Below, one piece after another: positions 12,242 through 24,043 of a DNA stretch of 64,000 nucleotides (its first letter is position 1; the number at the start of each line of letters is the position of its first letter). The notes beneath the pieces were generated by a model, which saw only the letters and a program-made list of their open reading frames with translations, searched no databases and was not told the origin of the DNA. The position numbers and the translations under genes were made by a program. Source of the DNA: Brassica napus (Eukaryota > Streptophyta > Magnoliopsida > Brassicales > Brassicaceae); the NCBI RefSeq assembly GCF_020379485.1, contig NC_063446.1, positions 21,540,610 through 21,604,609 of the forward strand, read 5' to 3'.

Positions 12242-14225
12242 ATGTATCTAATGCTTGTTTGTTTTTCGATGCTTGATAAAAAGTCTCTGATCCAAGCTAT
12301 GGCATGCTGCACCATGTTCCACAAGTGTGCCATGGACCCTTTATGCTACTCTCATATCGAACTTAGAGACAATAACGTTGATGATGGAGTGGTGCGTACC
12401 ATGATCCGTCGTGCTGGAAACGAACTCAGGTGATGTCACATTTTGTGTATTCAAGAACCATATATGGTAGTTTCTCTACTGGTTTTGTTGAACTTGGTTT
12501 TTATGTATGCAGGTCTCTTCAACTTGGTCATGTTGTCCCAGCTAGATCTACAACGTCTCTGCTTACAGAATCTTGTCTTCACCCACTATTTGACAATAAT
12601 TCTTTCATTGGGTATTATTACCTTATTGTTTCAAACGTGCACATCATACACAGAGTTTGGTTTGGCATGTTTCTCACTTGAATCTTTGTTTTTCTTTTGT
12701 TCTGTTAACGTGTGCATTCAACTAGGAATTGCTTGAGAAGCGTACACCTTTACAATCTCAAATCTACGTATGAAGCCGGTCTCGCTAAGATATTAGCTTG
12801 TTCAAATATCACTGATTTGAAAATTGTTGGACAGTAAGTTTCATCCTGCTAATTCCTTTTGCAACATTCTCTCAAGTTTTATAGTCTTTCATGTTTCGTG
12901 TAACAGGTTCCTCTCTAATGAGATATTCAGCTCGTTCACAGCGAAATCATGTCGCAGGGTAGAGCACCTGTTCTTAGAGGCCCGTGGTATCCAATGTAAA
13001 ACTTTTCAACTCTTAAGCTTTCTCTTCTTTTACTCTAGGTTTGTTTACTCAAGCTTTACTTTATTTTGCAACAGTTGGATCAATAATAGTTTCAGGCTTA
13101 TTAGACCTTGTGACCACCATCCCAAACTTAACCTCTCTAACGCTCATAGGTTTTGGATTAGATGATGCAACAGCCCATTCTTATCGAGGTATATGGCTCC
13201 TTTAGTTTTGGTTACCAAAATGCAAAGCTGGATTTGGGCCAATACCAATGAAACATTGGCCTTGGCTCCCAAAAAAATTGTAGGTTTTTTACATATGTTT
13301 AGGCTCTGAATTATGGAAAAAAAATTTATGGGAGAGTTCTTAAGAAATGTTTAGTCTCCAAATTCTCAGATCCGGCCATGCTTAAATGTCTTAGATACTT
13401 TTGCAGGGTTCTCATAAACTGAAATACATGAATCTGTCTAGAACATACTTAATCAAGGGCCGCTTTTTGAGGTTCATATTTTGCCTTAAAACAAAACGTT
13501 TTGTGAAGTCAGAAAATATATAATGGCTGAAAAAATTTCTTTTGATGTTAGGGACTTGGGACAGAGCATCAAAGACAGTCCACTCGAGACTCTAGTATTG
13601 CGAGATTGCACTTCTCTAAAGGAGGTAAAAGATCATCAACCCATAGAAGGTTTTTGGTTGCTTTGCTCCATCTCACACTCGCTTAACCTTTTGACACTTC
13701 AGAAAGAAGTTTTGCAGTTTCTGAACTCGCTACTCACAGGAAAATTGAGATTCATACGACACATTGTAAGTTTGCTATAAGAATATTGGCAAATATCTGG
13801 CAGATGACAAGTTTGTTTACTCATAATCGCCTGTCTTCTCCTGCAACAGGACGTTTCATATATCCATGGCTTAGTTTGTGAGGGTGGCAAAAAATCTGAC
13901 AAACCAAAGTAACTTTGATATTTATTTGTATACTTTTCATTTTTATATATATGCCATTACAATTGTTGTTTGTGTGTGTTTTTTTTTAATAGCTTTCCTC
14001 TGGAGAAGCTGAAAGATGAAAGACCAAATGTCAAGGTTCCTTTGGTTTGGTTATATAAATGAAACAGAAGTAATTGAACTAACAAATGAATGTGTATTTG
14101 TTAAATTCAGCTCAGAAAGACTTTTGCGCGGCATTTCTTATGCCAGCAGTGATGATGAGGATGCATGGATTGTGAACGATGATGAGATGGAAGACTTTAT
14201 TGTGGATCAAGAAGATTTTCTTTGA
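12242..14225 (+). pseudogene. SKIP17: SKIP17-like F-box/LRR copy 1, lacks exon 1 and is frameshifted
   Basis: Exons 2-10 of the family are recognisable: 12242-12429 (F-box half, FSMLDKKSLIQA), 12513-12611, 12726-12833, 12907-12986, 13075-13188, 13407-13471, 13552-13624, 13703-13765 and 13850-13908. Exons 11-12 (from 13993, ending 14225) are diverged. Exon 1, with the N-terminal part and the LPPEL of the F-box, is missing, and the acceptor of exon 2 is gone. An ATG at 12242 reads into exon 2. Exon 6 is 114 bp instead of 120 plus 2, which shifts the frame so that exon 7 meets TAA at once. The most diverged copy in the array. Probably non-functional, although many splice sites persist. Confidence 0.7.
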
Positions 14226-14395
14226 TCACTAGATTAAGATGTTGTTAATTAGTAGATAATTAACCTACAATGGTTAATTGTATATTTAATAGCATCGAAC
14301 TTTAGACTACTGAGTGAGTAAGTGGCAGGAAAACAATGATATATATATAGGCTTTTCTATGTGGGAGGAAAACAATGACTTCCTTAATTTAAACC

Positions 14396-14471
14396 CGAAC
14401 GCAGCGAACGTTTGAAATCAACTTTAAACGCAGCGAGCGTTTGAAATCAACTTTAAACGTAGCGAGCGTTT
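14396..14471. repeat. Short tandem repeat upstream of copy 2
   Basis: Two and a half units of about 32 bp containing 'gcgaacgtttgaaatcaac', ending about 90 bp before the start codon of copy 2. It may sit in that gene's promoter or leader. Confidence 0.8.
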
Positions 14472-14559
14472 TGTAAGTGTGCCACAATAAACTGAGCCCT
14501 CAGTCCCTATCACTCTCTCTCCACCTTTAGTAGTAGCGTTCTCGCTAGTCTCAGTCCCC

Positions 14560-15914
14560 ATGGAAGCTCCATACCCTAACAAGAGACATCGCCGAGACCT
14601 TCCTTGTGTACCTTCTTCTCCCTCAGGCCCAAGTTCCCTTCCTAGTGTTCCCGATTTCAACAAGAGCCATGTCCATCTGATCATTTCCTCCCTCCTCTTC
14701 TTACCGGACTTGCCTTCGCTATCTATTAGCCACTCGTTCGATCGAGCGATTGAGAAACTATTGGAATCTTCTTCCGACGATGATCGTATCAAAGAGCGTG
14801 GATTCCGACTCAAAGAGCGTGGATTCCGACTCGCCTCGCTTCGCTTCTTCATGAGTCTACGCAAAGGTGCGCTCAGAAACACGCCGCTGAGCACAATTCC
14901 AGTTCATGGAAACTCCCTCCTGAACTCACCATCAAGGTAACGAAATCTCGCCACTTCATGTGCATCTGAAGCTAGAGACCTTGTTTTTAGGGTTTTGTTA
15001 CTGTCTTCTCTTTAGGGATTGTTTGCGGATTGTGAGTGATTCTCCATTAATGTACGTAGAGCAACTGAGGATTATTAGGTCATGCATGTGAATGATTTTC
15101 TGTAGATGTTAGCTATTTAGGATTCTTAGGTTATGCATTTTAATGATGTTCCATTGATGTAAGCAACTTAAGATTCTTAGGTTATGCATTTTAATGATTT
15201 CCTACTGATGTAAGCAATGGAATATGCTTTTGAATGATTTTCCATTGATTTTTTTCGGTATATTGATTCTGAGGAAACGTTCTTTTTTGTAATGGATTAT
15301 TCAGGGTCTTTTCGATGCTTGATGCAAAGTCTCTGATGCGAGCTTCAGCTTGTTGCATCATGTTTAAAAAATGTGCCATGGACCCTTTATGTTACTCTCA
15401 CATAGACTTGACAGCCGGAAATGCTGGAACTGGAATCGTGCGTCGTATGATCCTTAATGCTGGAAAGGAACTCAGGTGAGATGTTTTGTCTTCAATCTTC
15501 TTAGCGCCCCTTCTTTCTTATTAAAGCGTCTCCTTTTTCTATTTGTTATAACTTGGTGTATCTAATCATCTCTTTTGGTTTTGTTGTTGCATGCAGATCC
15601 CTTAAAGTTGGTTGCCCCGATGAATCTACAAAATCTTTGCTTTCAGGATCTTGTCTTTCCCCACTATCCCGTAATCGTGGTTTTCTTGGGTATTCACTTT
15701 ATTACCATAACTCTATTGGACTAACCATACATAGAAATTGGTTGGATGAGTTTCTGTGGCCTTGTATCTTCTAACTTCGTTTTTTTTTTCTCCGCTCAAC
15801 AAGGAATCTCTTGAGAAGCCTACACATTTACAATCATGGATGGTTGGACAATACGTACTTATGTCGTGCCTTGTCAGTCTGCTCAAATCTAACCGATCTG
15901 AAGATTGTTGGATT
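14560..15914 (+). pseudogene. SKIP17: SKIP17-like F-box/LRR copy 2, exons 1-4 only
   Basis: Exon 1 14560-14936, exon 2 15305-15475, exon 3 15597-15689, exon 4 15804-15914. Exon 1 starts MEAPYPNKRHRRD and contains the family block SISHSFDRAIEKLLESSSDD; a 21 bp direct duplication repeats KERGFRL. Near 14870 one base is lost relative to the other copies, so the expected LPPELTIK is read in another frame (NSLLNSPSR). An extra G at the exon 2 acceptor restores the frame, so exon 2 is again VFSMLDAKSLM. Exons 5-12 are absent: intron 4 runs into a Helitron and then into the start of copy 3. A truncated gene, with a possible fusion transcript into copy 3. Confidence 0.75.
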
Positions 15915-15948
15915 GTAAGTTTGGCCGTACATGTTGCTTACCATATTA

Positions 15949-16877
15949 CTAGATAGTAACCCGCGCTTTGCGCGGAATAAGATGTCTATATTAATGTTGA
16001 AATTATATATTATGATTATGTATAACATAAGGTATATTAGATAGAACTAAAGGTATGATTGTTATTAGAGACGAAGCCAGAGACTTTTTATAATGGGTTC
16101 ACTAATATTAAAATTTAATATATGGTGTTTGTAAGTTTGAGAAGAACCTTTGAAAAATAATTTTTTTTGTATTTCGCCTATCACGTTCTAGTAGTTATGG
16201 ACTTAGGGGTTTAACACATAAAATCAAAAATGTGGATCAATAACATATTATAAGCAAAACAATAGCTGCCTGAAAGGAAAAAAAAAGTATAGCTTTTTTA
16301 AATTCAGAAAACATAGTTGTATAATAAAATAAATTGAAGGTTATTTGACCTTCTAAATTATAAAGGTTGTTCCCGATGCGACCATCACGTGAGACTCGTT
16401 GGTGGTGAGTGCTCTGCTAAATGCATGAAAGTAGGTATGGAGAAAAGGGTTCTTTCATTAACACGTGGCATCGTACTAAAGTTTCATCGCTTTGTCGTCT
16501 CTACGGATCTATCGACTTAAAGGCGATAAATCAGATGGGTTACCGATTTTAACATAAACATATAGAGGAATAACGAATCTTTATTGATGCTATGATTATA
16601 TTGAGAGGACTGATAAATCAACTAATCGAACTTGAAGCTGAAGGTTTATCACATAAAAGTGATCGTCGAGAAAAGTATAGATGGTATAAAGTTATTTTAA
16701 ATGAATGTTAGTGTGAACGCATTAAATTTACAGTTTTTGTGAGAAACGTTCTCTGCGTGACACCTAAGCATTTTACTAAATAAAAGCTTCTCGTGAAGCC
16801 ACGTTATCACGTCACATTCTTTGCCAATAAACTTTAAGGTAAGTTTTAAAAATGATTCTACTTTAATATATAGGGGA
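15949..16877 (-). mobile_element. Non-autonomous Helitron in intron 4 of copy 2
   Basis: The left edge is A followed by CTAG and the hairpin 'cccgcgctttgcgcgg', the reverse complement of a Helitron 3' end. The right edge is 'ttaatatatagggga' followed by T, the reverse complement of a TCCCCTATATATTAA 5' end. The 929 bp interior has no Rep or helicase coding. It lies 34 bp downstream of the exon 4 donor of copy 2. Confidence 0.8.
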
Positions 16878-17076
16878 TTTTATGTTTGAATTTCATGAAT
16901 TCTCTCTTTTTACCTTCTTTTAATTATATATGCTTTCTATTATTTATTCATTTATTACTTTTTATGTCTGTGCATTTTAGAACCTAGCCGACAGAATTTA
17001 TGTATTCAGTCATCCAAAGAAATTATATCATGGACTAACAAGCGACTTAAAAGTCTATGGCTGAGCTTCTAAAGTG
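16878..17076. promoter_or_regulatory. Unrelated sequence serving as upstream region of copy 3
   Basis: This short AT-rich piece is all that separates the Helitron from the ATG of copy 3. It does not match the leader of copy 4 or copy 5. A candidate acceptor 'gcattttag' lies at about 16972-16980. Any promoter of copy 3 must lie here, in the Helitron or further upstream in copy 2. Confidence 0.4.
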
Positions 17077-19899
17077 ATGAGCTTATCATGTTGTTGGAGT
17101 CGCTCTAAGCAAAAATCTGGGGAAAATAAAACTCTTTCAACGTTCAGTCTCATGGATCCTCCGACGAGCCCCGCTGCCCAAAACCCTAGCTCTCTCCACT
17201 CCGATTCGATCATCTCATCGCTTCTTTCGTTTCCCGCTTCCACTCCGTTCTCCATCGCCTGCTCCTTCGATCGTGAGCTCGAGAAAGCTCTCGCCTCTGC
17301 TTCCGACGACGCCTCAGTTCAGGATCGTCTCCTAAATCGAACTATCCAGCTCGCGTCGCTTCTTCTGGACTCCACTGAACGATGCTTCCGCAAGAGAGCT
17401 TCTGCTCACAACTCCGTTGCCTGGGTCCTCCCTCCCGAGCTCACCGTCAAGGTAAATCAAATTTGATTAGATCTTTCTGAAAATAGACTAATCAAATTGA
17501 GGATATGTGTTAAGCTTGGATTGCTTTTTTTTTTTTAAAAAGGTGTTTTCGAAGCTTGATACAAAGTCTTTGATGCAAGCGGCTGCGTGCTGCACCATGT
17601 TCAACAAATGTGCAATGGACCGTTCATCTTACGCCCACATCGACTTGACTACAGCTGATAATGAAGTTGTGTGTACCATGATCCATCGTGCTGGTAAAGA
17701 ACTCAGGTGAATTCTTTTTATTTTATTTTCTTGTAACTTCTAGTATATAACTTAGGGCCGGGACTTATTACCCGGATTGTGATCCGGATCTAAGATCTGC
17801 TCCGAAAATAGGATATCCAAGGTGCCCAGATCCGGATCTAGATAGTAAATTCTTAGATCCGTATATATTGTTTTTAGGTCGGATATCCGGATCCAAGTAC
17901 CCGCGGATGCCGGATAGTATAATATCTAGACGGGGATTTCCGAAAGGCACGGATCTGGATATCTTACTGCATTCAATAATGTGGGATTACTCACTCTTTT
18001 GGCTTTTGTTATTTGGTCTTTTTGGTCTATGTTTATGCTTGTAGATCCATCAAGCTTGGTCATGTTACTCGGCGATATGGACCTGATCCTGCTCCTACTT
18101 CAATTTGGTTTAATGGACCTTTTCTTTCCTCACTGGCCTATAATAATGGTTTTCTTGGGTATGTCATCATCAGAAATTTGTTTTTTTTTTTTTTTTTATG
18201 TTTAGATAGGGAAGAACTAGAGCAGGAAAAATATCCCAATACAATCTCATCATGCCTTGTTATTCCCAGAATCCATTTGTTTATGGCTACTGCCTTGGGA
18301 AGATAAGCCAGCGGCTTTGCAATATAGCTTCACTAGTTTCCTGCTCAAGAAATATTCATTTAATCTTCTGATTTGCTGTCATATTTTGTTTTTTCATTCA
18401 ACTAGGAGTCGCTTGAGAAGCCTACGGCTTTACAATATCAGATGGATGACCTCTAGTTCCTCATTCGAGGTGTTCTCATTTTGTTCGAATCTCACTGATC
18501 TGAGGATTGTTGGATCGTAAGTTTTCTTAGTGTGGCTGCTTATTTATTTTTGAGTTTATGGAATTTCTTCAGGTTCCTTTCCCTTTGTGCAGAATATTGT
18601 CATCTTCTGTTCTTTAGGTTGTTTTGCTATTTTGAATGTCTGTTAGTTCTTTCTGCGACATGATTGATAACTTTTTTGCATTACTGTGTGTTTCATGTGG
18701 CAGCAATTGTCCATTTAGGCAGCTATTTATGACCCTGACCAAAAAATGTCGTCTGATAGAGCACCTGTGCTTGGGGACCTATTTCCCCCTAGGTAAAAGC
18801 TTCTCCACTAAATCTCGCTGTGGAGCTTATTGTTTTGTTTTCTCAAGCTTGCCTAATGTGTAGTAGGTACAATGGACGCGTCAACAGTTTCACACTTGAT
18901 AGAGTTGGTGACCAAGTCCCCCAACTTAACTTCTCTAACACTCCTATGTTTTCAACTAACCAACGAAATGGCCCGGAATCTTGTTGAGGTATTGCTTCTA
19001 TTTGATTTTACTGCTATTTCTTCTGGATTACCGTCTATGCTTCTATAAAATACCGATAATATCTGGAGGTTATTTGCAGAGTTGTCGAAAACTGAAGTAC
19101 CTGAATTTTTCCAGGTCGCCTAAAATCAATGGTCATTTTTTGAGGTGCAAATACAAAATGTTAAATAGGGCAATTTCATCCAAACATCGTTATTATCATA
19201 ATTTCAATATTGCTGCTGGTAGGGATTTGGGGAATAGCTGCAAAGAGAGTCCACTCCAGACTCTAGTAATGCGCAACTGCGTTAAACTAGAGGAGGTAAA
19301 AGTTTTGAGTTGTTACATCAGGTCTTGCTTGATCGATCCTTACACTCACTGACCTTGATGTTTCAGAAAGAAGTCTTGGAACTCTGCAACACATTACTCA
19401 AAGGAAACTTCAAATTCATTCGTCACATTGTAAGTTTTTCTTATAGAAAATTATATTAGCTTTGTTTGTTTTTAATCGTCCTCTTATTGGTTTGCTCACT
19501 CTTATAGGATGTTTCAAGCAATAACGGCTTAGTTTCTGATGATGGCCGGAGATCTTACAAACCAAAGTAACTGATTGATCCCTTCATTGTTAAACATCTT
19601 AACAACGGCTCATTGAGTTGTGGTGTGTTGTAGGTTTCCTGTGGAGAAGCTGAAAGAAGAAAGACCAGATGTGACACTTGTGGCGGATTTTCCATTAGAA
19701 AGGTCTTCTCCATCGATTACTATCATTAGGCTTTTAAAGTAATTTGATCAGAGAATTAAAATGCAGGTCAGGGAAGCGTTATCATGTCGGGGTTGAAGGG
19801 GATGACGAAGAACTGAAGGAGATAGAGATGATGGAAGTCGAGAACGATGAAGAGGATGATGATGACGACTCGTCTGAGGATGATGATGACGACGTTTAG
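17077..19899 (+). CDS. SKIP17: SKIP17-like F-box/LRR protein, copy 3 (12 exons, 478 aa)
   Basis: Exons: 17077-17451, 17543-17706, 18045-18158, 18406-18516, 18704-18792, 18867-18988, 19080-19144, 19223-19295, 19367-19429, 19508-19566, 19634-19702, 19767-19899. All junctions are GT-AG and the joined frame is open. F-box proteins bind SKP1 and act as substrate receptors of SCF ubiquitin ligases. The F-box spans the exon 1/2 junction (LPPELTVK then VFSKLDTKSLMQAAACC, about residues 118-160). Leucine-rich repeats follow (SLRLYNI, LTDLRIVG, LIEHLCLG, NLTSLTLLCF, LKYLNFSRS). The C-terminus is Asp/Glu-rich. The first 1.2 kb is almost identical to copy 4, while exons 4-6 resemble copy 5. The match to copy 4 begins one base before the ATG, so the native promoter was not duplicated. 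A second ATG at 17152 is a possible start. Confidence 0.8.
17755..17968. repeat. GGATCC/CCGGAT-rich element in intron 2 of copy 3
   Basis: A segment starting 'gggccgggactta' and rich in GGATCCG and GGATATCC words. The same insertion sits in intron 2 of copy 4 (26290-26500), and a diverged, longer version is in copy 5 (33702-33985), so it predates the duplications. A minus-strand frame through it (17768-17950) is repeat translation, not a gene. Confidence 0.7.
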
Positions 19900-20023
19900 C
19901 TTTGATGATTGGAGGAGTTGTTAATCAATCAATCGTGGATATATCCGGCACTGACCGACCTTTTGTACAACATATAAATGCTCTGCAAACCTCCAAGAAA
20001 CTCCCTCCAAAACCCAAAGCTCT

Positions 20024-20232
20024 TTGTACGTTGCTTGTCATCAAACCCTAAGCTACATTGCTATGATGTTACTTTTGTTTGAAATGATCTTCTCATTCCT
20101 TTTGTTTCCTGAGTGGCCTTGGACTTGTATTAGCTGTCCTTTGATCGGGCACTTGGTAAAGCCAACTATCTCATCTGCTTCTGGTGATGATGACACAGTT
20201 CAGGATCGTCTCATCGATCGTGAATCTCTTCT
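20024..20232 (+). pseudogene. SKIP17: Exon-1 remnant of an SKIP17-like gene behind copy 3
   Basis: Contains the exon-1 family signature in shifting frames: SFDR-like, then SSASGDDDTVQDRLIDRES. It is interrupted by the LINE at 20233. Equivalent remnants follow copies 4 and 5, so the duplicated unit comprises an F-box gene plus this stub. No exon 2 follows. Confidence 0.7.
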
Positions 20233-23125
20233 TTTTTTTTGGTAGGATGCAAGGGACAAAAGCTCCCTACTTTTTATTAAGCAAAAACTTCAAAGACAAC
20301 TACATGCAACATTTCCGCGTTCTAGCTATCTCATGGAAATCCTCCGATAGCATAGAAGTAACATGCTCCGGAACCAACTCAAAGAAATGTAAACCATAAG
20401 GTAGAGAAAACGCATAGTTTGCCAATCCATCGGCTAGACGATTAGCCTCCCTATACACATGAGATATTTTGACTATCCAGTCTCTTGATATGAAGCCATA
20501 GCACAAGCGTACTAGGAACGACAAGGGATGAGTATCATGTATCCCTGTCTTTAGAAAACCCACCACACTCTCCGAATCCACCTCCACTTCGAGCCGTCGA
20601 ATACCATTGTCCCATGCTATGCACAGTCCATAATAAACACCCCACAACTCTGCTAAAGGGGCGGAACAAATGCCAATGTTAATAGCAAAGCCCCCTTTCC
20701 ACCTTCCATTTTCATCTCTTATCACCCCACCTGCTGCCGCCAGCCCCGGGTTCCCTTTAGAAGCTCCGTCCGTGTTCAGTTTGCACCATCCCGACATTGG
20801 TCGTGTCCATGTGATTTGTCTCTCCATTCACGCCCCAATCACCTGTTTGTGCCTCTGATTGTTATTCGCTTTTATCACCTCCTGGGTCTTATCCTTAACA
20901 AACTGCACTCTGTCTCTACACTTCCCTGTTTCACCGAACACATACCCACATCTCCACTTCCAGCACCACCACACAGTAAGGGCGAAAAGCGTTGGCCATT
21001 TATCTCCACCAGGCGTTGAGTCTTGCGCTAAATTTTCATATAACCATTCTAGAAGTGGCTGGTTACAGAACCTTTGATATCTGCTTGGTGCCATAAGTCT
21101 CCTCCATATTCCAGCAGCTGCCTGACAGTCTCGAAGGGCATGAAGAATAGTCTCATTACCGTTCCGACATAGCGTACACATGCCATTATCACTCATATGC
21201 CTTCGTTTCCGCTCCATATTAGTCATGATCACTTGGTGTGAGACCAACCATAGGAAGACCCTTACTCGTTCTGGTGTCATAACACGCCACACTCGAGCAA
21301 ATAAAGCTTCCATGTTCGGTCTTGGTAAGTCATCTCTTGTAAGAAAGGCATACGCTGATTTCACAGAGAAGATTTCATCTTTACTTTCTCCCCAAGACAT
21401 TCTGTCTCTAGCTCCAGTAACCTCATCAATGACGACCGAGGCGAGCCTAAGTCGATTTTGATGCGATATATACGGTTCAATTTGCTGTACTAACCAACCC
21501 ACTCCCTGTTGCCATAAATCACGGTCTGTTGCCTCCAATATGGCCTCCGGAATCGCGACGTTCCTTAAACCCTATAAGGGTTCATTCAATAGCCAATTAT
21601 CCTTCTAGAACCGGACATGAAGCCCATCCCCTAGTATCCAGGAGACGCTTGGAACCACGATCTGTCTGATTCCCAAAATCAAACTTCTCCATGTAGGCGA
21701 CCAATTTCCTTGAGCAACCAACCACGATGTTTCATATATCTCGCCCACCCGAAACTTTTTTCGCAGGATTTGAACCCATAAACCATCCTGTGTGTTAAGC
21801 AATCGCCATCCAAGTTTAGCTAGTAGGGCTATATTCATTCCTTTAGCTGACCTTAAACCAAGCCCACCTTCTCTTTTTGGTTTGCATATTCTCTCCCAAG
21901 CCACCATGTGTTGTTTTCTGTTCCCTTCTCCACTCCCCCAGATGAAGGACCTAGCAATTCTATCCAGCTGTTCCAAAGTCGACACAGGGAGAGCTATAGA
22001 ACTCATTATATGGACCGGAATTGATGCGAGGACAGACTTAGTGAGAGTTATCCTACCCGCCATACTCAGAAACCTCCTCTTCCACCCAGCCAATTTAGAT
22101 GCAACCTTCTGAATCACTTCTCCAAACGTCTCTTTGTTGATTCGCTTCTGTAAAACAGGCATTCCTATATACTTTCCTAACTCCTTTGTACCTTTAATGC
22201 CACTCTCATTACTTATCGAGTTAGCTAGATCTCGATGAACATTCTCGGAGAAGAATATTAGAGATTTCGCCAAACTAACCTTCTGGCCAGAAGCTTCACA
22301 GAATCTCTCCAAAACCTTACGTACCACTCGAATCTGTGATAGTGATGCTTCAGCAAACAATATCAGATCATCCGCGAAGCAGACATGTGATAAGGATGGT
22401 CCGCCCCTAGATAATGTGATTGGTTTCCATTCCTTATTGGCCACAGAAAATTCGATCTGGTGACACAATCTCTCCATGCATAGCACAAACAAGTACGGAG
22501 ACAACGGGTCCCCCTGTCTCAGTCCCCGTTGGGGCGTAAACGCTTTTGTTCTCTCTCCATTCCATAGTAGACTCATACCAGGATTCGTAACACATTCCAT
22601 AATCCATTTAATCCATATATGTGGTAGTTTCGCAGCATAGAGAGTATCTTCTAGAAAATCCCACCTGATGCGATCATATGCTTTTTCAAGATCCAACTTA
22701 AGCAACATCCAGCCTTTCCGTCCTTTCTTCCTCCTCATGGAATGGACCGCTTCCTGAACCACAATTATATTGTCAGTACTTAGCTTCCCTGGAATAAAGC
22801 TCGCTTGTGCTGGGCCTATTAGCTTTGGCATTAGCTTCTTTAATCTCAACACCATCGCTTTTGTTATTGTCTTGAACAAAACATTGCATAAGCTAATGGG
22901 ACGAAACTGCATAATCTTTTCCGGTTTTATAACTTTTGGTATGAGAACTACCATTGCATCATTCATGCCCTCCGTTAGGACTCCGGATTCAAAGAAACTC
23001 AGTCCACATCGAGTGACTGATTCGCCCACAACCTCCCACGAGTCTTGATAAAAGACCGGCTGAAAACCATCTGGCCCCGGAGCCTTATATTTTCCCATCG
23101 ATCGAACCGCAGATTCCATGTCTAC
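20233..23125 (-). mobile_element. 5'-truncated L1-type LINE
   Basis: Flanked by an identical 16 bp duplication 'atcgtgaatctcttct' at 20217-20232 and 23126-23141. The 3' end is at the left with a T run (poly-A on the minus strand). Only the 3' part of ORF2 is present: reverse transcriptase, zinc-finger linker and RNase H. Endonuclease and ORF1 are missing, as expected for incomplete target-primed reverse transcription. Confidence 0.92.
20300..23125 (-). pseudogene. LINE ORF2 fragment: reverse transcriptase, zf-RVT, RNase H
   Basis: One reading frame with three in-frame stops (near 21602, near 21573 and at 20828) and no frameshift. Reverse transcriptase landmarks: KAPGPDGF, QASFIPGKLSTDN, LDLEKAYDR, GLRQGDPLSPYLF and the catalytic FADD. 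Then a Cys-rich zf-RVT segment (MCTLCRNGNETILHALRDC) and a plant-type RNase H with the acidic residues in NTDGASKGNPG, AELWG, VDSES and LADGLA. The first stop lies where a Trp codon is expected. Not functional. Confidence 0.92.
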
Positions 23126-23217
23126 ATCGTGAATCTCTTCTATCACATCAAGTTGAATATAAACCTAGTATTCCAGATTTTATATTTGAAATAAAATATT
23201 ACTTATCATTTATTGAA

Positions 23218-23228
23218 ATTATATGTAT

Positions 23229-23263
<35 letters not shown>

Positions 23264-23280
23264 AATATATATATATATCT
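23218..23280. repeat. (TA)n microsatellite, interrupted
   Basis: Alternating TA with two 'aaata' interruptions. It lies between the LINE and the next Mutator-type MITE. Confidence 0.9.
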
Positions 23281-23526
23281 TTCTTTTTCTTATAGTAAAC
23301 AAACTAATTTTAATATTATTTAAATTTCATCAAAATATTTATTATGATTAAAAAATTTAGATGCTATACTATCAAATATACATTTAAGAGAATTAAATAA
23401 GAGGGGTTGCTCAAAAAAAAGAGAGAATTAAATAAGAGTATTTTAAGTACATATATGAACAATAAATATAAATATCACACATTCATTGAAAGCTTTTATA
23501 AATAATTAGTGGGGAAATTATAATTC

Positions 23527-23922
23527 GAGAAATACCTTAGGATGACACTAATTTTTTTTGTCACAAATATAGACTCTAAGGATCAAAATGACCAAAATGT
23601 TTCATTAAACAGGTAAAATTAAATATTAAAAATTTGAAAGATAGTTTCAAAAATTATTTTTGAATTACAAAAAGAAAATTAAAAAAAAAATAAAAAAAAT
23701 TCGAAATAATAATTTTTTAAAAATTATAAAAAGTTCGAATTTGAAAACATATAATCAGAAACTTAAAACAAAAAAATTTATTTTTTTCATTTATTTTTTG
23801 TATTTATATATCTAGGATACTAGGATTTTTTTACCTATAAAATGAAATATTTTGGTCATTTTCCTCTTTAAGATCTATTTTGTAACGAAAACTTGAAAAT
23901 AATCTATTTAGGAAAACTGTCC
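23527..23922. mobile_element. Mutator-type MITE
   Basis: Starts 'gagaaataccttagg' and ends 'taggaaaactgtcc', with extended inverted arms containing 'gtcacaaatatagac' and 'aaaatgaccaaaat' on the left and their complements on the right. Flanks 'ttataattc' and 'ttctaattt' are an imperfect 9 bp duplication. Same family as 37280-37776 and 32585-32884. Confidence 0.7.
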
Positions 23923-24043
23923 TTCTAATTTTACAAACGAAAAAATATTTATAATAGCGTAGTAGTAATTAATACGCATATCTATATAACTAATAAAATC
24001 ACAGCTTATAGATTTACATATTTGTTATACAATTAAAGATATA

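Noticed and set aside
17768..17950. Minus-strand small protein (identical frame also at 26304-26486)
   Set aside because: Both frames are translations of the GGATCC-rich repeat in intron 2; identity reflects the recent duplication, not coding constraint.
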